64,000 nt of DNA from contig NZ_CP090004.1 of assembly GCF_021390175.1 (NCBI RefSeq), positions 2,905,001 through 2,969,000 on the forward strand, written 5' to 3'. Position 1 is the stretch's first letter. Each line of letters opens with the position of its first letter. Shown piece after piece: positions 31,683 to 41,587 of this stretch. The notes under the pieces are model-generated. The model was not told where the DNA came from. It saw only the letters and a list, made by a program, of their open reading frames with translations, and did not search any database. The DNA is from Flagellimonas sp. HMM57 (GTDB lineage Bacteria; Bacteroidota; Bacteroidia; Flavobacteriales; Flavobacteriaceae). The position numbers and the translations under genes are program-made.

Positions 31683-32921
31683 TTATTCAGCTATTGCCTT
31701 TTCAGGAGAAGTGAACAGCTCCTTTACGTCCACCTGGTTTCTCAGGATATCATCAAATGTTTCCTGTTTTCTGATCAAATGCGCTTTTCCGTTATGCCAA
31801 AGTACCTCCGCAGGCCTAAATCTGGAATTGTAATTGCTCGCCATGGTAAAACAGTAGGCACCGGCATTCTTAAAACACAAAATGTCGCCTTCAGAGATTT
31901 CGTTGATCCTGCGATTGCTGCCAAAAGTATCCGTTTCGCAAATATAGCCTACCACGGAGTAGTAGCGTTCCCTTCCGTTGGTGTTCGATATATTGGTAAT
32001 CTCATGCGCAGACCCGTAGAGCATTGGTCGAATAAGATGATTAAATCCAGAATCAATACTTGCAAAAACAGTTGAAGTGGTTTGTTTGACCACATTCACC
32101 TTTGCCAAAAAGTATCCTGCTTCGCTTACCAGGAATTTCCCGGGTTCAAAAGCCAGGGTCAATTCCTTGCCATACTCCTTACAGAACTTGTTGAAGCGGC
32201 GGGTGAGTTTTTTTCCCAATTCCTCAACATTGGTCTCTATATCTCCAGTTTTGTACGGTACCTTAAACCCACTGCCAAAATCGATAAAATCCAAATCCTT
32301 GAAGTTTTTGGCCGTTTCGAACAAAATCTCAGAAGCGTAGAGAAAAACATCGATATCCAGAATATCGCTACCAGTATGCATGTGGATACCGTTAATGTTC
32401 ATTTGGGTTAGGTCCACAATACGCAATAGATGTGGAATCTGATGAATGCTGATTCCGAATTTAGAATCGATATGCCCCACAGAAATATTGGAGTTGCCCC
32501 CGGCCATCACATGTGGATTTATACGGATGCATACCGGTATGTTTGGATGTTTGCTCCCAAATTGTTCCAGTACAGATAAGTTATCTATGTTGATTTGAAC
32601 TCCAAGTGCAGCAGCTTCCTCAATTTCTTCCAGGGAAACGCCGTTTGGCGTGTAAATGATCGATTCAGGTTGAAACCCAGCCATTAAGCCTAGTTTTACC
32701 TCTTGTATGGAAACGGTGTCCAGACCACTCCCCAAATGATTCATTAAACGGAGAATGGAAATATTGGAAAGTGCTTTTGCGGCATAATTGAGCCTAAGAC
32801 TTCCAACACCCTTAAAAGCATTTGTCAAACGTTGAAATTGAGAATCTATTTTTTCGGCATCATAAACATAGATGGGGGCTCCAAATTCCGCTGTAATATT
32901 AAGTAAATCGTGGGAGTTCAT
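31683..32921 (-). CDS. lysA: Diaminopimelate decarboxylase
   Basis: A 412-residue PLP enzyme making lysine from meso-diaminopimelate. The PLP lysine lies in RLNYAAKALSN (about residue 49), the glycine-rich phosphate site in DFGSGFKVPY (about 217), and the C-terminal catalytic Cys in GYICETDTFG (about 330). The SNYNSRFRPAEVL region is also conserved. Start and length are normal. It is the first ordinary chromosomal gene to the right of the cassette array. dapD of the same pathway is in this window at 54148 but not linked to it. Confidence 0.95.
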   Translation of the reverse strand: MNSHDLLNITAEFGAPIYVYDAEKIDSQFQRLTNAFKGVGSLRLNYAAKALSNISILRLMNHLGSGLDTVSIQEVKLGLMAGFQPESIIYTPNGVSLEEIEEAAALGVQINIDNLSVLEQFGSKHPNIPVCIRINPHVMAGGNSNISVGHIDSKFGISIHQIPHLLRIVDLTQMNINGIHMHTGSDILDIDVFLYASEILFETAKNFKDLDFIDFGSGFKVPYKTGDIETNVEELGKKLTRRFNKFCKEYGKELTLAFEPGKFLVSEAGYFLAKVNVVKQTTSTVFASIDSGFNHLIRPMLYGSAHEITNISNTNGRERYYSVVGYICETDTFGSNRRINEISEGDILCFKNAGAYCFTMASNYNSRFRPAEVLWHNGKAHLIRKQETFDDILRNQVDVKELFTSPEKAIAE

Positions 32922-33085
32922 AAGCTAACATTATTTGTGACAAATCTAAAGGTTGCGAACTAGTTGCGCAAGAATATTTTAAGAAAATGTAAATTTATAA
33001 CAATTTGTTTTAAAAATAACAATTATTGTATGGTGGTGCTTGCCGCTTTAAACTTGTCATTGTAAATTTAAGGCAAATTACTAGG

Positions 33086-33724
33086 ATGAAATTACCCCTA
33101 TTCCCACTACAATCAGTTTTTTTTCCAGGTGAAACCGTTCCTCTACACATTTTTGAAGAAAGGTACAAGCAATTGATTCTTGATTGTAGGCAAGAAGCGG
33201 TAACTTTTGGAATTCCCGTTTTTATCAATAATACCATTTCGTATGGTACAGAGGTACAATTGGTAGAAGTGGTTACGACCTATGAGAATGGTGAAATGGA
33301 TGTAGTTTGCATTGCCAGGCAAGTGTTTAAGGTACTTTCGTTTGAAAATCAAATGGAAGGCAAGCCCTATGCCGGAGGGGATGTACAATTTTTGGATATG
33401 AAAAATGATGCCAGCGACAAGCTTAGAAAAGAAGTATTGGACCATGTGGAGGAATTGTACGACTTAATGGATGTGCCGTTTACCAGAACCTCCCCAAAAC
33501 AGTTTAATAGTTATTCGTTAGCGCACAAAATGGGACTTTCTTTTGAACAGGAATATGAGCTATTGCAGATTTCGAATGAAACTGATAGGCTTTATTTTAT
33601 CAAGACCCATTTAGAGAATACAACTTCGGTGTTGAATGAGGTAAAACGCACTAAAGGAATTATAGAAATGAATGGGCATTTTAAAAACTTTGACCCCTTG
33701 GATTTTACGGATTTTAAGATTTAA
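33086..33724 (+). CDS. LON substrate-binding domain protein
   Basis: From ATG 33086 the product is 212 residues. The opening MKLPLFPLQSVFFPGETVPL is the usual start of the Lon N-terminal (LON) domain, so the longer frame from 33026 is rejected. LHIFEERYKQLILDC and IARQVFKVLSFE follow in the expected order, then a helical C-terminal part. No ATPase or protease domain is present. Stand-alone LON-domain proteins are common and their function is not settled; a peptide-binding or adaptor role is a guess from the fold. Confidence 0.85.
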   Translation: MKLPLFPLQSVFFPGETVPLHIFEERYKQLILDCRQEAVTFGIPVFINNTISYGTEVQLVEVVTTYENGEMDVVCIARQVFKVLSFENQMEGKPYAGGDVQFLDMKNDASDKLRKEVLDHVEELYDLMDVPFTRTSPKQFNSYSLAHKMGLSFEQEYELLQISNETDRLYFIKTHLENTTSVLNEVKRTKGIIEMNGHFKNFDPLDFTDFKI

Positions 33725-33866
33725 TCGACCACGGGCCACCCTGCTTATAATCGCTAAGAAGGTCAAAACTTTTATATCCTAAAATTCCCTATCAATTATT
33801 CTTTTTTAGCTTCAATTTGTCAATGTCGTTTTCTATTTTTGTTGTCGAACAAAAGTTAATGTATAG

Positions 33867-35060
33867 ATGAATCTTCACGAATACCAAGGGAAAGAAATTT
33901 TAGCCAGTTTTGGAGTCAGAATCCAACGCGGAATAGTAGCACGTAACGCTAAACAAGCAGTAGATGCTGCCAAGCAGCTTACACAGGAAACAGGAACGGG
34001 ATGGCATGTCATAAAAGCCCAAGTTCATGCAGGGGGCCGTGGTAAAGGCGGTGGTGTTAAGTTGGCAAAAAACTTGAAAGAAGTAGAAGAGATTGCGGGA
34101 AACATCATAGGTATGAACCTTATTACACCGCAAACCTCTGCGGAAGGAAAGAAAGTGCACCAAGTCCTTATTGCTGAAGACGTTTACTACCCGGGTGATA
34201 GTGAGACCAGTGAATTTTATATGTCCGTTCTATTGAACAGGGGAACTGGCAGGAACATGGTAATGTACTCCACCGAAGGAGGTATGGATATTGAAGAAGT
34301 GGCCGAAAAGACGCCACATTTGATATTTACGGAGGAAATTGACCCGGCTACGGGATTACTTCCATTTCAGGCAAGAAAGATTGCCTTTAATCTTGGACTT
34401 TCAGGAACTGCTTTCAAAGAAATGACAAAGTTTGTTTCATCACTTTACAAGGCATATGTGGAAAGTGATTCCAGTATGTTCGAGATAAATCCGGTCTTAA
34501 AGACATCCGACGATAAGATAATGGCCGTGGATGCCAAGGTTTCTATCGATGATAATTCTTTGTACCGAAGAAAGGCTTACGCAGAAATGAGGGATTTGCG
34601 AGAAGAAAACCCAATTGAAGTCGAGGCACGTGAAGTAGGATTGAATTACGTGGATTTGGATGGTAACGTTGGCTGTATGGTGAACGGTGCCGGACTTGCC
34701 ATGGCGACCATGGATTTAATCAAGATGGCAGGTGGTGAACCGGCCAACTTTTTGGATGTAGGTGGTACTGCGGATGCCAAGAGGGTAGAGGAAGCTTTCC
34801 GAATCATTTTGAAAGACCCCAATGTAAAAGCTATACTTATCAATATTTTTGGTGGTATCGTTCGTTGTGATAGAGTTGCGCAAGGGGTAGTGGATGCCTA
34901 TAAAAATATGGGAGATGCCATAAAAGTGCCTATCATAGTTAGATTACAGGGTACCAATGCAGAATTGGCCAAAGAAATTATCGATAATTCTGGATTGGCC
35001 GTACATTCGGCAGTACAATTTCAAGAAGCGGCTGATAAAGTCAAAGAAGTGTTGGGTTAG
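33867..35060 (+). CDS. sucC: Succinyl-CoA synthetase, beta subunit
   Basis: A 397-residue TCA-cycle enzyme subunit forming succinate, CoA and a nucleoside triphosphate from succinyl-CoA. It has the N-terminal ATP-grasp (MNLHEYQGKEILASFGVRIQ, KAQVHAGGRGKGGGVKLAKN) and the C-terminal CoA-ligase domain with FLDVGGTADAKRVEEAFRII and INIFGGIVRCDRVAQG. The alpha subunit gene is not adjacent, as is usual in this phylum. A strong terminator follows at 35093. Confidence 0.97.
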   Translation: MNLHEYQGKEILASFGVRIQRGIVARNAKQAVDAAKQLTQETGTGWHVIKAQVHAGGRGKGGGVKLAKNLKEVEEIAGNIIGMNLITPQTSAEGKKVHQVLIAEDVYYPGDSETSEFYMSVLLNRGTGRNMVMYSTEGGMDIEEVAEKTPHLIFTEEIDPATGLLPFQARKIAFNLGLSGTAFKEMTKFVSSLYKAYVESDSSMFEINPVLKTSDDKIMAVDAKVSIDDNSLYRRKAYAEMRDLREENPIEVEAREVGLNYVDLDGNVGCMVNGAGLAMATMDLIKMAGGEPANFLDVGGTADAKRVEEAFRIILKDPNVKAILINIFGGIVRCDRVAQGVVDAYKNMGDAIKVPIIVRLQGTNAELAKEIIDNSGLAVHSAVQFQEAADKVKEVLG

Positions 35061-35092
35061 TTAGGATACCTAACAATCCTTAATGATACTTA

Positions 35093-35124
35093 GGGCAACG
35101 TTTAATTAACGTTGCCCTTTTTTT
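35093..35124 (+). terminator. Intrinsic terminator after sucC
   Basis: GGGCAACGTT and AACGTTGCCC (35093-35117) form a perfect 10-bp stem with a 5-nt loop, followed by seven T. It is the clearest terminator in the window. Confidence 0.92.
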
Positions 35125-35402
35125 GTATCGCTAAAAGTTTGCGTTAAGGTTTCGTAAATCTTCAGTATTCTTCTAAGATGCATAGAGGGTTTTTCTACTT
35201 TTTGAAGCTTTCCATGAAAGATTCTTAGCACACGGTTCTTAGCTTAAAAAAGCTCCAATATTAGGTAAGTGTTATTGAATTTAAGCATGGGTTAAATCAA
35301 ATTTTTGTGTAAAGTTTTTCTGAAAATAGAACTTAATTTTGCCATGTCTTTGCAAAGAAACGTTCTTCAAATTTTGAATAAATAGCTGTAAAACAGATTT
35401 AT
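35125..35402. other. Gene-free stretch before 35403
   Basis: This AT-rich leader has no coding frame. CTTAATTTTGCC (about 35332) contains TAATTTTG, a fair TAnnTTTG box about 65 bp before the next start. No conserved RNA structure is apparent. Confidence 0.4.
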
Positions 35403-35774
35403 ATGAAATCATTGAATAGAAATCAAAAAAATATCATGAAAAGAACCCACATTGCTTTAGTTATCTTTTGTTTATGTATCTCTGGAAGTATTCTTGCAAA
35501 CAGAGACAATACAATCGACCCTTCAGAGAATCTTTCAATACAAATTCAGATGCTATTGAAAAACAATTCTTTTCAGTTAGCTGAAAATGAATTGATGGCC
35601 GCCAAAGTACGTTTCACCATTAACAAGGAAGGTGAAATTGTAGTGTTGTCCGTTTATACTGAAAACGATATGTTAGAGGGATTTGTCAAGGGACGTTTGA
35701 ACTATAAAAAAGTAACGGTTGGAAACGTAATTGAGGGAAAAATATATACGATTCCTGTAAAGATTACGGCTTAA
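35403..35774 (+). CDS. Conserved exported protein of unknown function
   Basis: A 123-residue protein, or 112 from the ATG at 35436, which starts a clean signal peptide (MKRTHIALVIFCLCISGSIL). The mature part is small: a helix (SENLSIQIQMLLKNNSFQLA) and strands AKVRFTINKEGEIVVLSVYT and IYTIPVKITA. Similar small exported proteins occur in many Flavobacteriaceae, and the strand pattern recalls a TonB C-terminal domain. No function is assigned. A terminator follows 28 bp after the stop. Confidence 0.65.
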   Translation: MKSLNRNQKNIMKRTHIALVIFCLCISGSILANRDNTIDPSENLSIQIQMLLKNNSFQLAENELMAAKVRFTINKEGEIVVLSVYTENDMLEGFVKGRLNYKKVTVGNVIEGKIYTIPVKITA

Positions 35775-35802
35775 ATAGCTAGGTAATATTTGAGTTAGTT
35801 GA

Positions 35803-35831
35803 AAATCCCGGAAATCTCCGGGATTTTTTTA
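35803..35831 (+). terminator. Intrinsic terminator
   Basis: AATCCCGG (35803-35810) and CCGGGATT (35817-35824) form an 8-bp stem with a 6-nt loop followed by a T-run. It also lies inside the spurious upstream extension of the next frame, which supports the later start used there. Confidence 0.88.
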
Positions 35832-35891
35832 TACACTAAAATCATGTGTTTTGGAGTTATGTACTTAAGATTACTTGCCAACTCCACAATA

Positions 35892-36293
35892 ATGGGAACG
35901 TATAAAGAGAAATTGAGTATACTTTCTGAGATGATTGCCTTTGCTAGGGTGGATTATTCCCTTAAACAATCGGAATACCAATTTTTACTTGGCGTTGCCT
36001 CTAATTTAGGAGTAGATAAAGAAACGTTCAATAAACTTCTCAAAAAAAAATCGCCAAAAGTTGTTCTTAAAACACAAGCTGAGCGAATCGTGCAGTTCCA
36101 TAGGTTGTTGCTGCTTATGAATGTGGATAAAGAACAGCACGACAAGGAAATCAGCACACTTCATAACATAGGGCTCGCAATGGGGCTTCCACCATCGGCT
36201 ATTGGACAGGTTTTAGAGGTGATGCATAAGTATCCCGATAACATTATTCCAGTAGACGTACTTATCAACATTTTCAAGGCGCATTACAATTAA
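35892..36293 (+). CDS. TerB-like helical protein
   Basis: A 133-residue protein from ATG 35892; the frame opens earlier, but that part crosses a terminator. The all-helical pattern (KLSILSEMIAFARVDYSLKQ, EYQFLLGVASNLGVDKETFN, STLHNIGLAMGLPPSAIGQV) is that of the TerB family, originally linked to tellurite resistance but common in bacteria without that phenotype. Acidic metal-binding residues of true TerB are only partly present. It stands alone between two terminated units. Confidence 0.7.
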   Translation: MGTYKEKLSILSEMIAFARVDYSLKQSEYQFLLGVASNLGVDKETFNKLLKKKSPKVVLKTQAERIVQFHRLLLLMNVDKEQHDKEISTLHNIGLAMGLPPSAIGQVLEVMHKYPDNIIPVDVLINIFKAHYN

Positions 36294-36409
36294 TGCCATT
36301 TTGGCACTATAATTTGTTAATAAAATGTCAAAATGACATATTTATTGCAATGGTATGGGATTTGACTATAGCAATGTGATTTTAATGTTTAATATAAAAA
36401 TGTATCACC

Positions 36410-36835
36410 ATGAGTATAGTAAAAAGAAATAACGTGTTTTTCCCATCACTAATGAACGATGTTTTTGGACCGGATTGGTTTGGAGGAATTGAGAATCAAA
36501 AAACCTTTGTTCCTTCAGTAAATATTAAGGATAACACGGAAGCATTTGAATTAGAATTGGCCTTTCCCGGTTTCAAAAAAGAAGATTTTAAGGTAGAGGT
36601 CGATAATGATGTTTTGACAATTTCAAGTGAAGTGAAGTCCGAAAATGAAGAAGTAAAAGACAATTACACTAGGAAGGAATTTTCTTTTTCTTCCTTTAAG
36701 AGAGCCTTCACTTTACCGGAAACAGTAGATGGCAATAAAATTGATGCTAGCTACGAAGATGGAATTTTAAAGTTGACACTTCCTAAAAAAGAAGAGGCAC
36801 TGCCAAGACCCAAACGATTGATTTCTATCGGGTAA
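36410..36835 (+). CDS. Small heat-shock protein (Hsp20/alpha-crystallin)
   Basis: A 141-residue chaperone that holds unfolded proteins. The alpha-crystallin domain covers about residues 35-130 (PSVNIKDNTEAFELELAFPG, EDFKVEVDNDVLTISSEVKS), with the conserved A-x-x-x-G-L-type segment as ASYEDGILKLTLPK. The C-terminal I-x-I anchor is only weakly present (RLISIG). It is monocistronic with a hairpin downstream shared with the convergent uvrB. Confidence 0.93.
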   Translation: MSIVKRNNVFFPSLMNDVFGPDWFGGIENQKTFVPSVNIKDNTEAFELELAFPGFKKEDFKVEVDNDVLTISSEVKSENEEVKDNYTRKEFSFSSFKRAFTLPETVDGNKIDASYEDGILKLTLPKKEEALPRPKRLISIG

Positions 36836-36904
36836 TTAAAGAAAAAGAAGAATGCACCATTTAGGTGTTTCATGATGATTGGTTTAGTTGGTTAGTTAGT
36901 TTGG

Positions 36905-36950
36905 AAGCGCGTTTCCGCACAATTTTGGTGTAGGGAGCGCGCTTTCTTTT
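36905..36950. terminator. Hairpin between convergent hsp20 and uvrB
   Basis: AAGCGCG (36905-36911) pairs with CGCGCTT (36938-36944), followed by TCTTTTA. The loop is long (26 nt) and contains no further strong stem, so this is a moderate terminator for the hsp20 side. Confidence 0.5.
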
Positions 36951-38937
36951 ATTCGCCTTCTTGTAAAACCTTTATTTCGTCCCTAAGCTTTGCGGCTTCC
37001 ATAAAGTTAAGTTCTTTGGCCGCTTTTTCCATAGCCTTACGCTTTTCACGTACCATCTTCTCCTTCTGGTCAGGTGTAAGGTATTCCAATTCTGGTTCTG
37101 CAGCACGTAACTCTTCTTTTTGAAAATGATACGTGGAAACCGAATTTTTGGCCAAGGCACTGTCGAGGCTCTTGTTCAAGGCCTTTGGAACAAGATTGTT
37201 TTCTTTGTTATAGGTCATTTGTTTTTCCCTACGATAATTCGTCTCATCTATGGTTTTTTGCATGCTCTCTGTTACGATGTCCGCATACATGATAGCTTTT
37301 CCATTTAAGTTGCGCGCTGCGCGACCCACAGTCTGGGTCAAGGAGCGATTGCTCCGTAAAAAACCTTCCTTGTCCGCATCCAGGATGGCTACAAGCGAAA
37401 CTTCTGGCAAATCCAGACCTTCTCGTAGTAAGTTAACGCCTATCAAAACATCAAAAATCCCTTTTCGTAAATCTTGCATAATCTCTACACGTTCGAGCGT
37501 ATCTACATCACTATGAATATAACGACAACGCACATCGATTCGTGTCAAGTATTTTGCCAATTCTTCAGCCATGCGTTTGGTAAGGGTCGTTACCAAGGTT
37601 CGTTCATCTTTCTCTACGCGCTGCTGTATTTCCTCTACCAAATTATCAATTTGGTTTAAGCTTGGCCGTACTTCAATGATGGGATCCAATAAACCCGTTG
37701 GCCTGATTACCTGTTCCACATAAACCCCTTGGCTTAGCTGTAATTCGTAATCTGCTGGAGTAGCACTTACATAGATTACCTGATTCTGTAATGCTTCAAA
37801 TTCTTCAAACTTGAGTGGTCTGTTGTCCATTGCTGCCGGTAACCGAAATCCGTATTCCACAAGATTCTCTTTTCTTGAGCGGTCACCACCGTACATGGCA
37901 TGTACTTGTGGTATGGTTACGTGACTTTCATCAATAATCATTAGATAATCGCCCGGAAAGTAATCCAATAAGCAGAACGGCCGTGTACCAGGCTCCCTGC
38001 CATCCAAATACCTGGAATAGTTTTCGATTCCTGAGCAGTAACCCAGTTCACGTATCATTTCCAAATCAAAGTTGGTGCGTTCTTCCAAACGTTTTGCTTC
38101 AAGGGGCCTTCCAACTTCTTTAAAGTAATCTACCTGTTTTACCAAGTCATCCTGAATCTGATGAATGGCATTTTGGAGTATATCCGGCGAGGTAACGAAC
38201 ATATTAGCAGGGTAAATATTCAGGGAATCATAGACCTCTATAACATTATTGTTAAACGGGTCCAATGCCTCTATTTCCTCTATTTCATCTCCAAAAAAAT
38301 GAATACGGAACGCATGGTCGGCATACCCGGGGAATACATCCACAACATCTCCCTTGACCCTGAAATTTCCATTTCTAAAATCTGCGGTAGTTCTTGAATA
38401 GAGACTCTGTACCAATTGTCTTAAGAACTTGGTTCTCGATATGACTTGGTCTCTGTGAATTGAAATTACATTTTTTTGAAATTCTATTGGATTTCCAATT
38501 CCATACAAACACGATACCGATGCCACGACCAAAACATCTCTACGACCTGATAATAAAGATGAAGTTGAACTTAGCCTTAGTTTTTCGATGTCTTCATTAA
38601 TGGACAAATCTTTTTCAATGTACAGTCCACTGGTTGGAATGTATGCTTCAGGTTGGTAATAATCGTAATAGGATACAAAGTATTCAATAGCATTATTGGG
38701 AAAAAACTGTTTGAATTCAGAATACAGTTGGGCGGCGAGTGTTTTGTTATGGGCCAATACAAGAGTAGGGCGCTGTACTTGTTCCACTACATTGGCTACG
38801 GTGAATGTTTTACCGGAACCTGTGACCCCAAGCAGTGTTTGGTGGGGTTCTTTTTCTTTGATGCCGTCTACCAATTGTTGTATGGCTTGCGGCTGGTCAC
38901 CTGTTGGGCTAAAATCAGATACTACTTTAAACTTCAT
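36949..38937 (-). CDS. uvrB: Excinuclease ABC subunit B
   Basis: A 662-residue nucleotide-excision-repair helicase. Walker A is LLGVTGSGKTFTVANV (about 36-51), the beta-hairpin region is YFVSYYDYYQPEAYIPTSG, motif II is DYLMIIDESHVT, and helicase motifs V and VI lie in VLIGVNLLREGLDLPEVSLV and QTVGRAARNLNGKA. The C-terminal UVR domain for UvrC binding (ELNFMEAAKLRDEIKVLQEG) is complete. Start and length are standard. Confidence 0.98.
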   Translation of the reverse strand: MKFKVVSDFSPTGDQPQAIQQLVDGIKEKEPHQTLLGVTGSGKTFTVANVVEQVQRPTLVLAHNKTLAAQLYSEFKQFFPNNAIEYFVSYYDYYQPEAYIPTSGLYIEKDLSINEDIEKLRLSSTSSLLSGRRDVLVVASVSCLYGIGNPIEFQKNVISIHRDQVISRTKFLRQLVQSLYSRTTADFRNGNFRVKGDVVDVFPGYADHAFRIHFFGDEIEEIEALDPFNNNVIEVYDSLNIYPANMFVTSPDILQNAIHQIQDDLVKQVDYFKEVGRPLEAKRLEERTNFDLEMIRELGYCSGIENYSRYLDGREPGTRPFCLLDYFPGDYLMIIDESHVTIPQVHAMYGGDRSRKENLVEYGFRLPAAMDNRPLKFEEFEALQNQVIYVSATPADYELQLSQGVYVEQVIRPTGLLDPIIEVRPSLNQIDNLVEEIQQRVEKDERTLVTTLTKRMAEELAKYLTRIDVRCRYIHSDVDTLERVEIMQDLRKGIFDVLIGVNLLREGLDLPEVSLVAILDADKEGFLRSNRSLTQTVGRAARNLNGKAIMYADIVTESMQKTIDETNYRREKQMTYNKENNLVPKALNKSLDSALAKNSVSTYHFQKEELRAAEPELEYLTPDQKEKMVREKRKAMEKAAKELNFMEAAKLRDEIKVLQEGE

Positions 38938-38977
38938 TCCTTAAAATTACAAAGCAAAAAGCTATCGCAAAAAAAAT

Positions 38978-40720
38978 CTAACGCCTTAATGTAAAATGCC
39001 CCTTAAATTCTCTTTTATCAATCCCAATTGCCCTGTACCAGTAGTCGGAAGATGGTAACGGACGTCCATTCAAAAGACCGCCCCAACCAACGGATTCCGA
39101 AGTGATCTGTGAAATAAGATTTCCATATCTATCGAATATCGAAATGGATGTTATTTCAAAATCTTCAACATTTGGTGGAAGCGCGAATTGCCAAAAATCA
39201 TTGATGCCATCTCCGTTTGGGGTGAAAAATTTTGGAAAACCTTCGGAGATTAAATCTTGTTCAACATCTTCCGAAAGTATACAGCTATCTTCATTTTTAT
39301 CCCTAACATAGACTGTATTGTTTCCGATGGGTACGTTGGTGAAAATATTACTGTCTTGATAGGGCCCATTTATATCGTTTAGTGCAAAATCATACTGGCT
39401 GTTTCCAGAAACATTTACGGTCAATCTCAGATTATCGCCATCTCGTTCTACATCGATGGAATTAATATTGGGTCCAGATATAACATCAACCATAAACTCT
39501 TGGGATGAAGTACAAGGAATATTGTTCCCGTTGGGGTCAGCAAAATTAGTAACATCCAATCGATAAAGGCCACCTTCGGATATTTCTACCTCCGAGGTTT
39601 CTGATAGCAATTCGATTTCTGTTCCTCCAGATGTAATGCTTGCCCACCTGTAGGTTTCGGCGATAGTGTTTGTAGATAAAGTGATCGGAGGGGAATTTTC
39701 GCAAATTACAATGTTCTCTTCAACATCCAATTCTGGAAATAGGGTGACAATTTCTCCTGTTGTCCTATCCAAAAAAGGTCCACAGCCCAAAGCAGTTGAA
39801 AACACTTCTTGTTGACAATTTAGCGCTTCCCCTAATTCATTTTTAGGGATAATAGTAATGAAAATAGAACGATTTGCTTCAAATTCTAAAACAGGTAACA
39901 TTGTGTCAAATACTTCTCTTTCACGCAATATCTCCCTTCCGTCGGGAGTAGTTCCAAGGCTGACCAAATAGCTACGTGCTCCAGATACAGGTTCCCATTG
40001 TAATATCACCGTCAATGGTACATCTGAATCTCCATTTTGAGGAGAAATAAGCCTCGTGCATCCCAAGTTTATTTGTATATCTTGTGTTGTAAATGATTGG
40101 ACGGTGCAATTCGTAGCATCTCCAACGGTATTAAAAGGTATTATGGTCACAAAGATTTCGGTATCGAGTGGAAAATCGTTGGGAGGGTCAAAAGTTAGCA
40201 CATTACCAATATTTTGTGGTCCAAAAATTTCAGAACCTCCCATACTTGTTCCTATACTCAATCTATAATCTGTAGCTTTTGGAGCATAGTTCCATCTTAT
40301 ATTCGACCTGAAGTTCACATCAATTTCGCCATCAATAGGATTCCTTAATGTTGTACAATCTGGTACGATACTAACGTTTTCTGTCGTAAAGGATTTGCTG
40401 GGACATACGATACTTGCAGTCCCATCGAAAAACAACAATGTAATTGTTACATGAATCTGTGTGTTACTAGGAAGTCCGACCGGTGGAGTGAAAAAATTTG
40501 CACTACCTACATTTCGCTCTGATTGAATATCTTGTGCACCTGCGGTTGTACCTATTGCTATGGAATAACCCGCAACACCAGGTATTTCTTCCCAGGATAT
40601 TACTGCTTCTATCGGGACGCCAGTTACTCCTTCTAAAGGATTAAGGAGGGATGGACAACGCTGGGAAAAAGCAAAAATAGGGATTAAAAATAATCCTATG
40701 TAAAGCAATTTTTTTAGCAT
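38978..40720 (-). CDS. Secreted protein with T9SS type B sorting domain
   Basis: A 580-residue protein from ATG 40720 with a signal peptide (LLYIGLFLIPIFAFSQ). Three fibronectin/Ig-like repeats of about 95 residues share the pattern C..L..P..G...V (CPSLLNPLEGVTGVP, CTTLRNPIDGEIDV, CTRLISPQNGDSDVP). An Ig-like module follows. The last 90 residues are the gliding-motility C-terminal domain (FPKFFTPNGDGINDFWQF, ISIFDRYGNLISQI), which directs export through the type IX system and anchoring. It is probably an adhesin-like surface protein. Confidence 0.9.
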   Translation of the reverse strand: MLKKLLYIGLFLIPIFAFSQRCPSLLNPLEGVTGVPIEAVISWEEIPGVAGYSIAIGTTAGAQDIQSERNVGSANFFTPPVGLPSNTQIHVTITLLFFDGTASIVCPSKSFTTENVSIVPDCTTLRNPIDGEIDVNFRSNIRWNYAPKATDYRLSIGTSMGGSEIFGPQNIGNVLTFDPPNDFPLDTEIFVTIIPFNTVGDATNCTVQSFTTQDIQINLGCTRLISPQNGDSDVPLTVILQWEPVSGARSYLVSLGTTPDGREILREREVFDTMLPVLEFEANRSIFITIIPKNELGEALNCQQEVFSTALGCGPFLDRTTGEIVTLFPELDVEENIVICENSPPITLSTNTIAETYRWASITSGGTEIELLSETSEVEISEGGLYRLDVTNFADPNGNNIPCTSSQEFMVDVISGPNINSIDVERDGDNLRLTVNVSGNSQYDFALNDINGPYQDSNIFTNVPIGNNTVYVRDKNEDSCILSEDVEQDLISEGFPKFFTPNGDGINDFWQFALPPNVEDFEITSISIFDRYGNLISQITSESVGWGGLLNGRPLPSSDYWYRAIGIDKREFKGHFTLRR

Positions 40721-40747
40721 TTGACAAAAATCAAACACTACAAGATA

Positions 40748-41581
40748 CTACAAATCACGCTTTTTTAACAAGGCATAGGATAAATAGACGAAAATTGCGG
40801 TCCAACCGAGAACAATAAGAATTTCGTACAGCTGTACTTGATAGTCCAAACTAATGCTTTCTCCCACCTGATTAGCCACGGTTTGTACAGCTTCCAATCT
40901 AGTAATAGGTTCCTTGATAAGGTTATACATGGATTGTAAGGGAAAGAAGCCCATAACAATTTCCGTGGTCTCTTTGTCAAATAATTTCCATCGTATCAAC
41001 CCAGTAATAATCCCTTCCATAATTTGCCAAATAACCAGAAACCCCAAGGAAAAAGCCGAACGTTTTACAAGAATGCCCAAAAACAGACAGAACGAGAAGA
41101 AACCGACAAGCTTAACGAAAAACGCCAATAAGAATTCCAAATCGGAAAATATGATGGACAGTTCATCGTAATCCGAATAAATAGATCCTAAAATAAGTGA
41201 AACCACAAATACAAAAACAGTGGACACCAAAGCAAAGGAAATCACGGTCAGGAATTTTGAAAGAATAAACTCCTTTTTGGACAGGCCATCGATTAAGTTC
41301 TGTTTAATTGTTTTGTTGCTGTACTCGTTTGCCATCATCGATACAATGACGATTGCCAAGAACAGTTTAAAGAATGCGGTTACGAAAGTGTTGAAATGCC
41401 AGATATAGGGAAAATTAAAAATTCCGATTTCTGCTAAATGAAACTTTATAGGACCAATGTCAAACTTGATGGCAGCGACAAGGGCGATGGAAGTCAACAA
41501 GAAAAAATACGATGTTATCAATATTTTACTTGCCCTATTGTTCCAAAGTTTTATAAATTCTATGTGAAGTAATCGTACCAT
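40748..41581 (-). CDS. ABC transporter permease (ABC-2 type)
   Basis: A 277-residue membrane protein with six hydrophobic segments and the usual N-terminal cytoplasmic helix (MVRLLHIEFIKLWNNRASKI). MANEYSNKTIKQNLIDGLSK is the coupling segment typical of ABC-2 permeases of bacteriocin or multidrug exporters. It follows the ATP-binding gene by 6 bp on the same strand, so the two form an exporter; the substrate is unknown. Confidence 0.9.
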   Translation of the reverse strand: MVRLLHIEFIKLWNNRASKILITSYFFLLTSIALVAAIKFDIGPIKFHLAEIGIFNFPYIWHFNTFVTAFFKLFLAIVIVSMMANEYSNKTIKQNLIDGLSKKEFILSKFLTVISFALVSTVFVFVVSLILGSIYSDYDELSIIFSDLEFLLAFFVKLVGFFSFCLFLGILVKRSAFSLGFLVIWQIMEGIITGLIRWKLFDKETTEIVMGFFPLQSMYNLIKEPITRLEAVQTVANQVGESISLDYQVQLYEILIVLGWTAIFVYLSYALLKKRDL

Positions 41582-41587
41582 CCGTTA

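Noticed and set aside
35799..35891. N-terminal extension of the TerB-like protein
   Set aside because: It is the translation of a terminator hairpin and T-run; the family-like sequence begins at ATG 35892.
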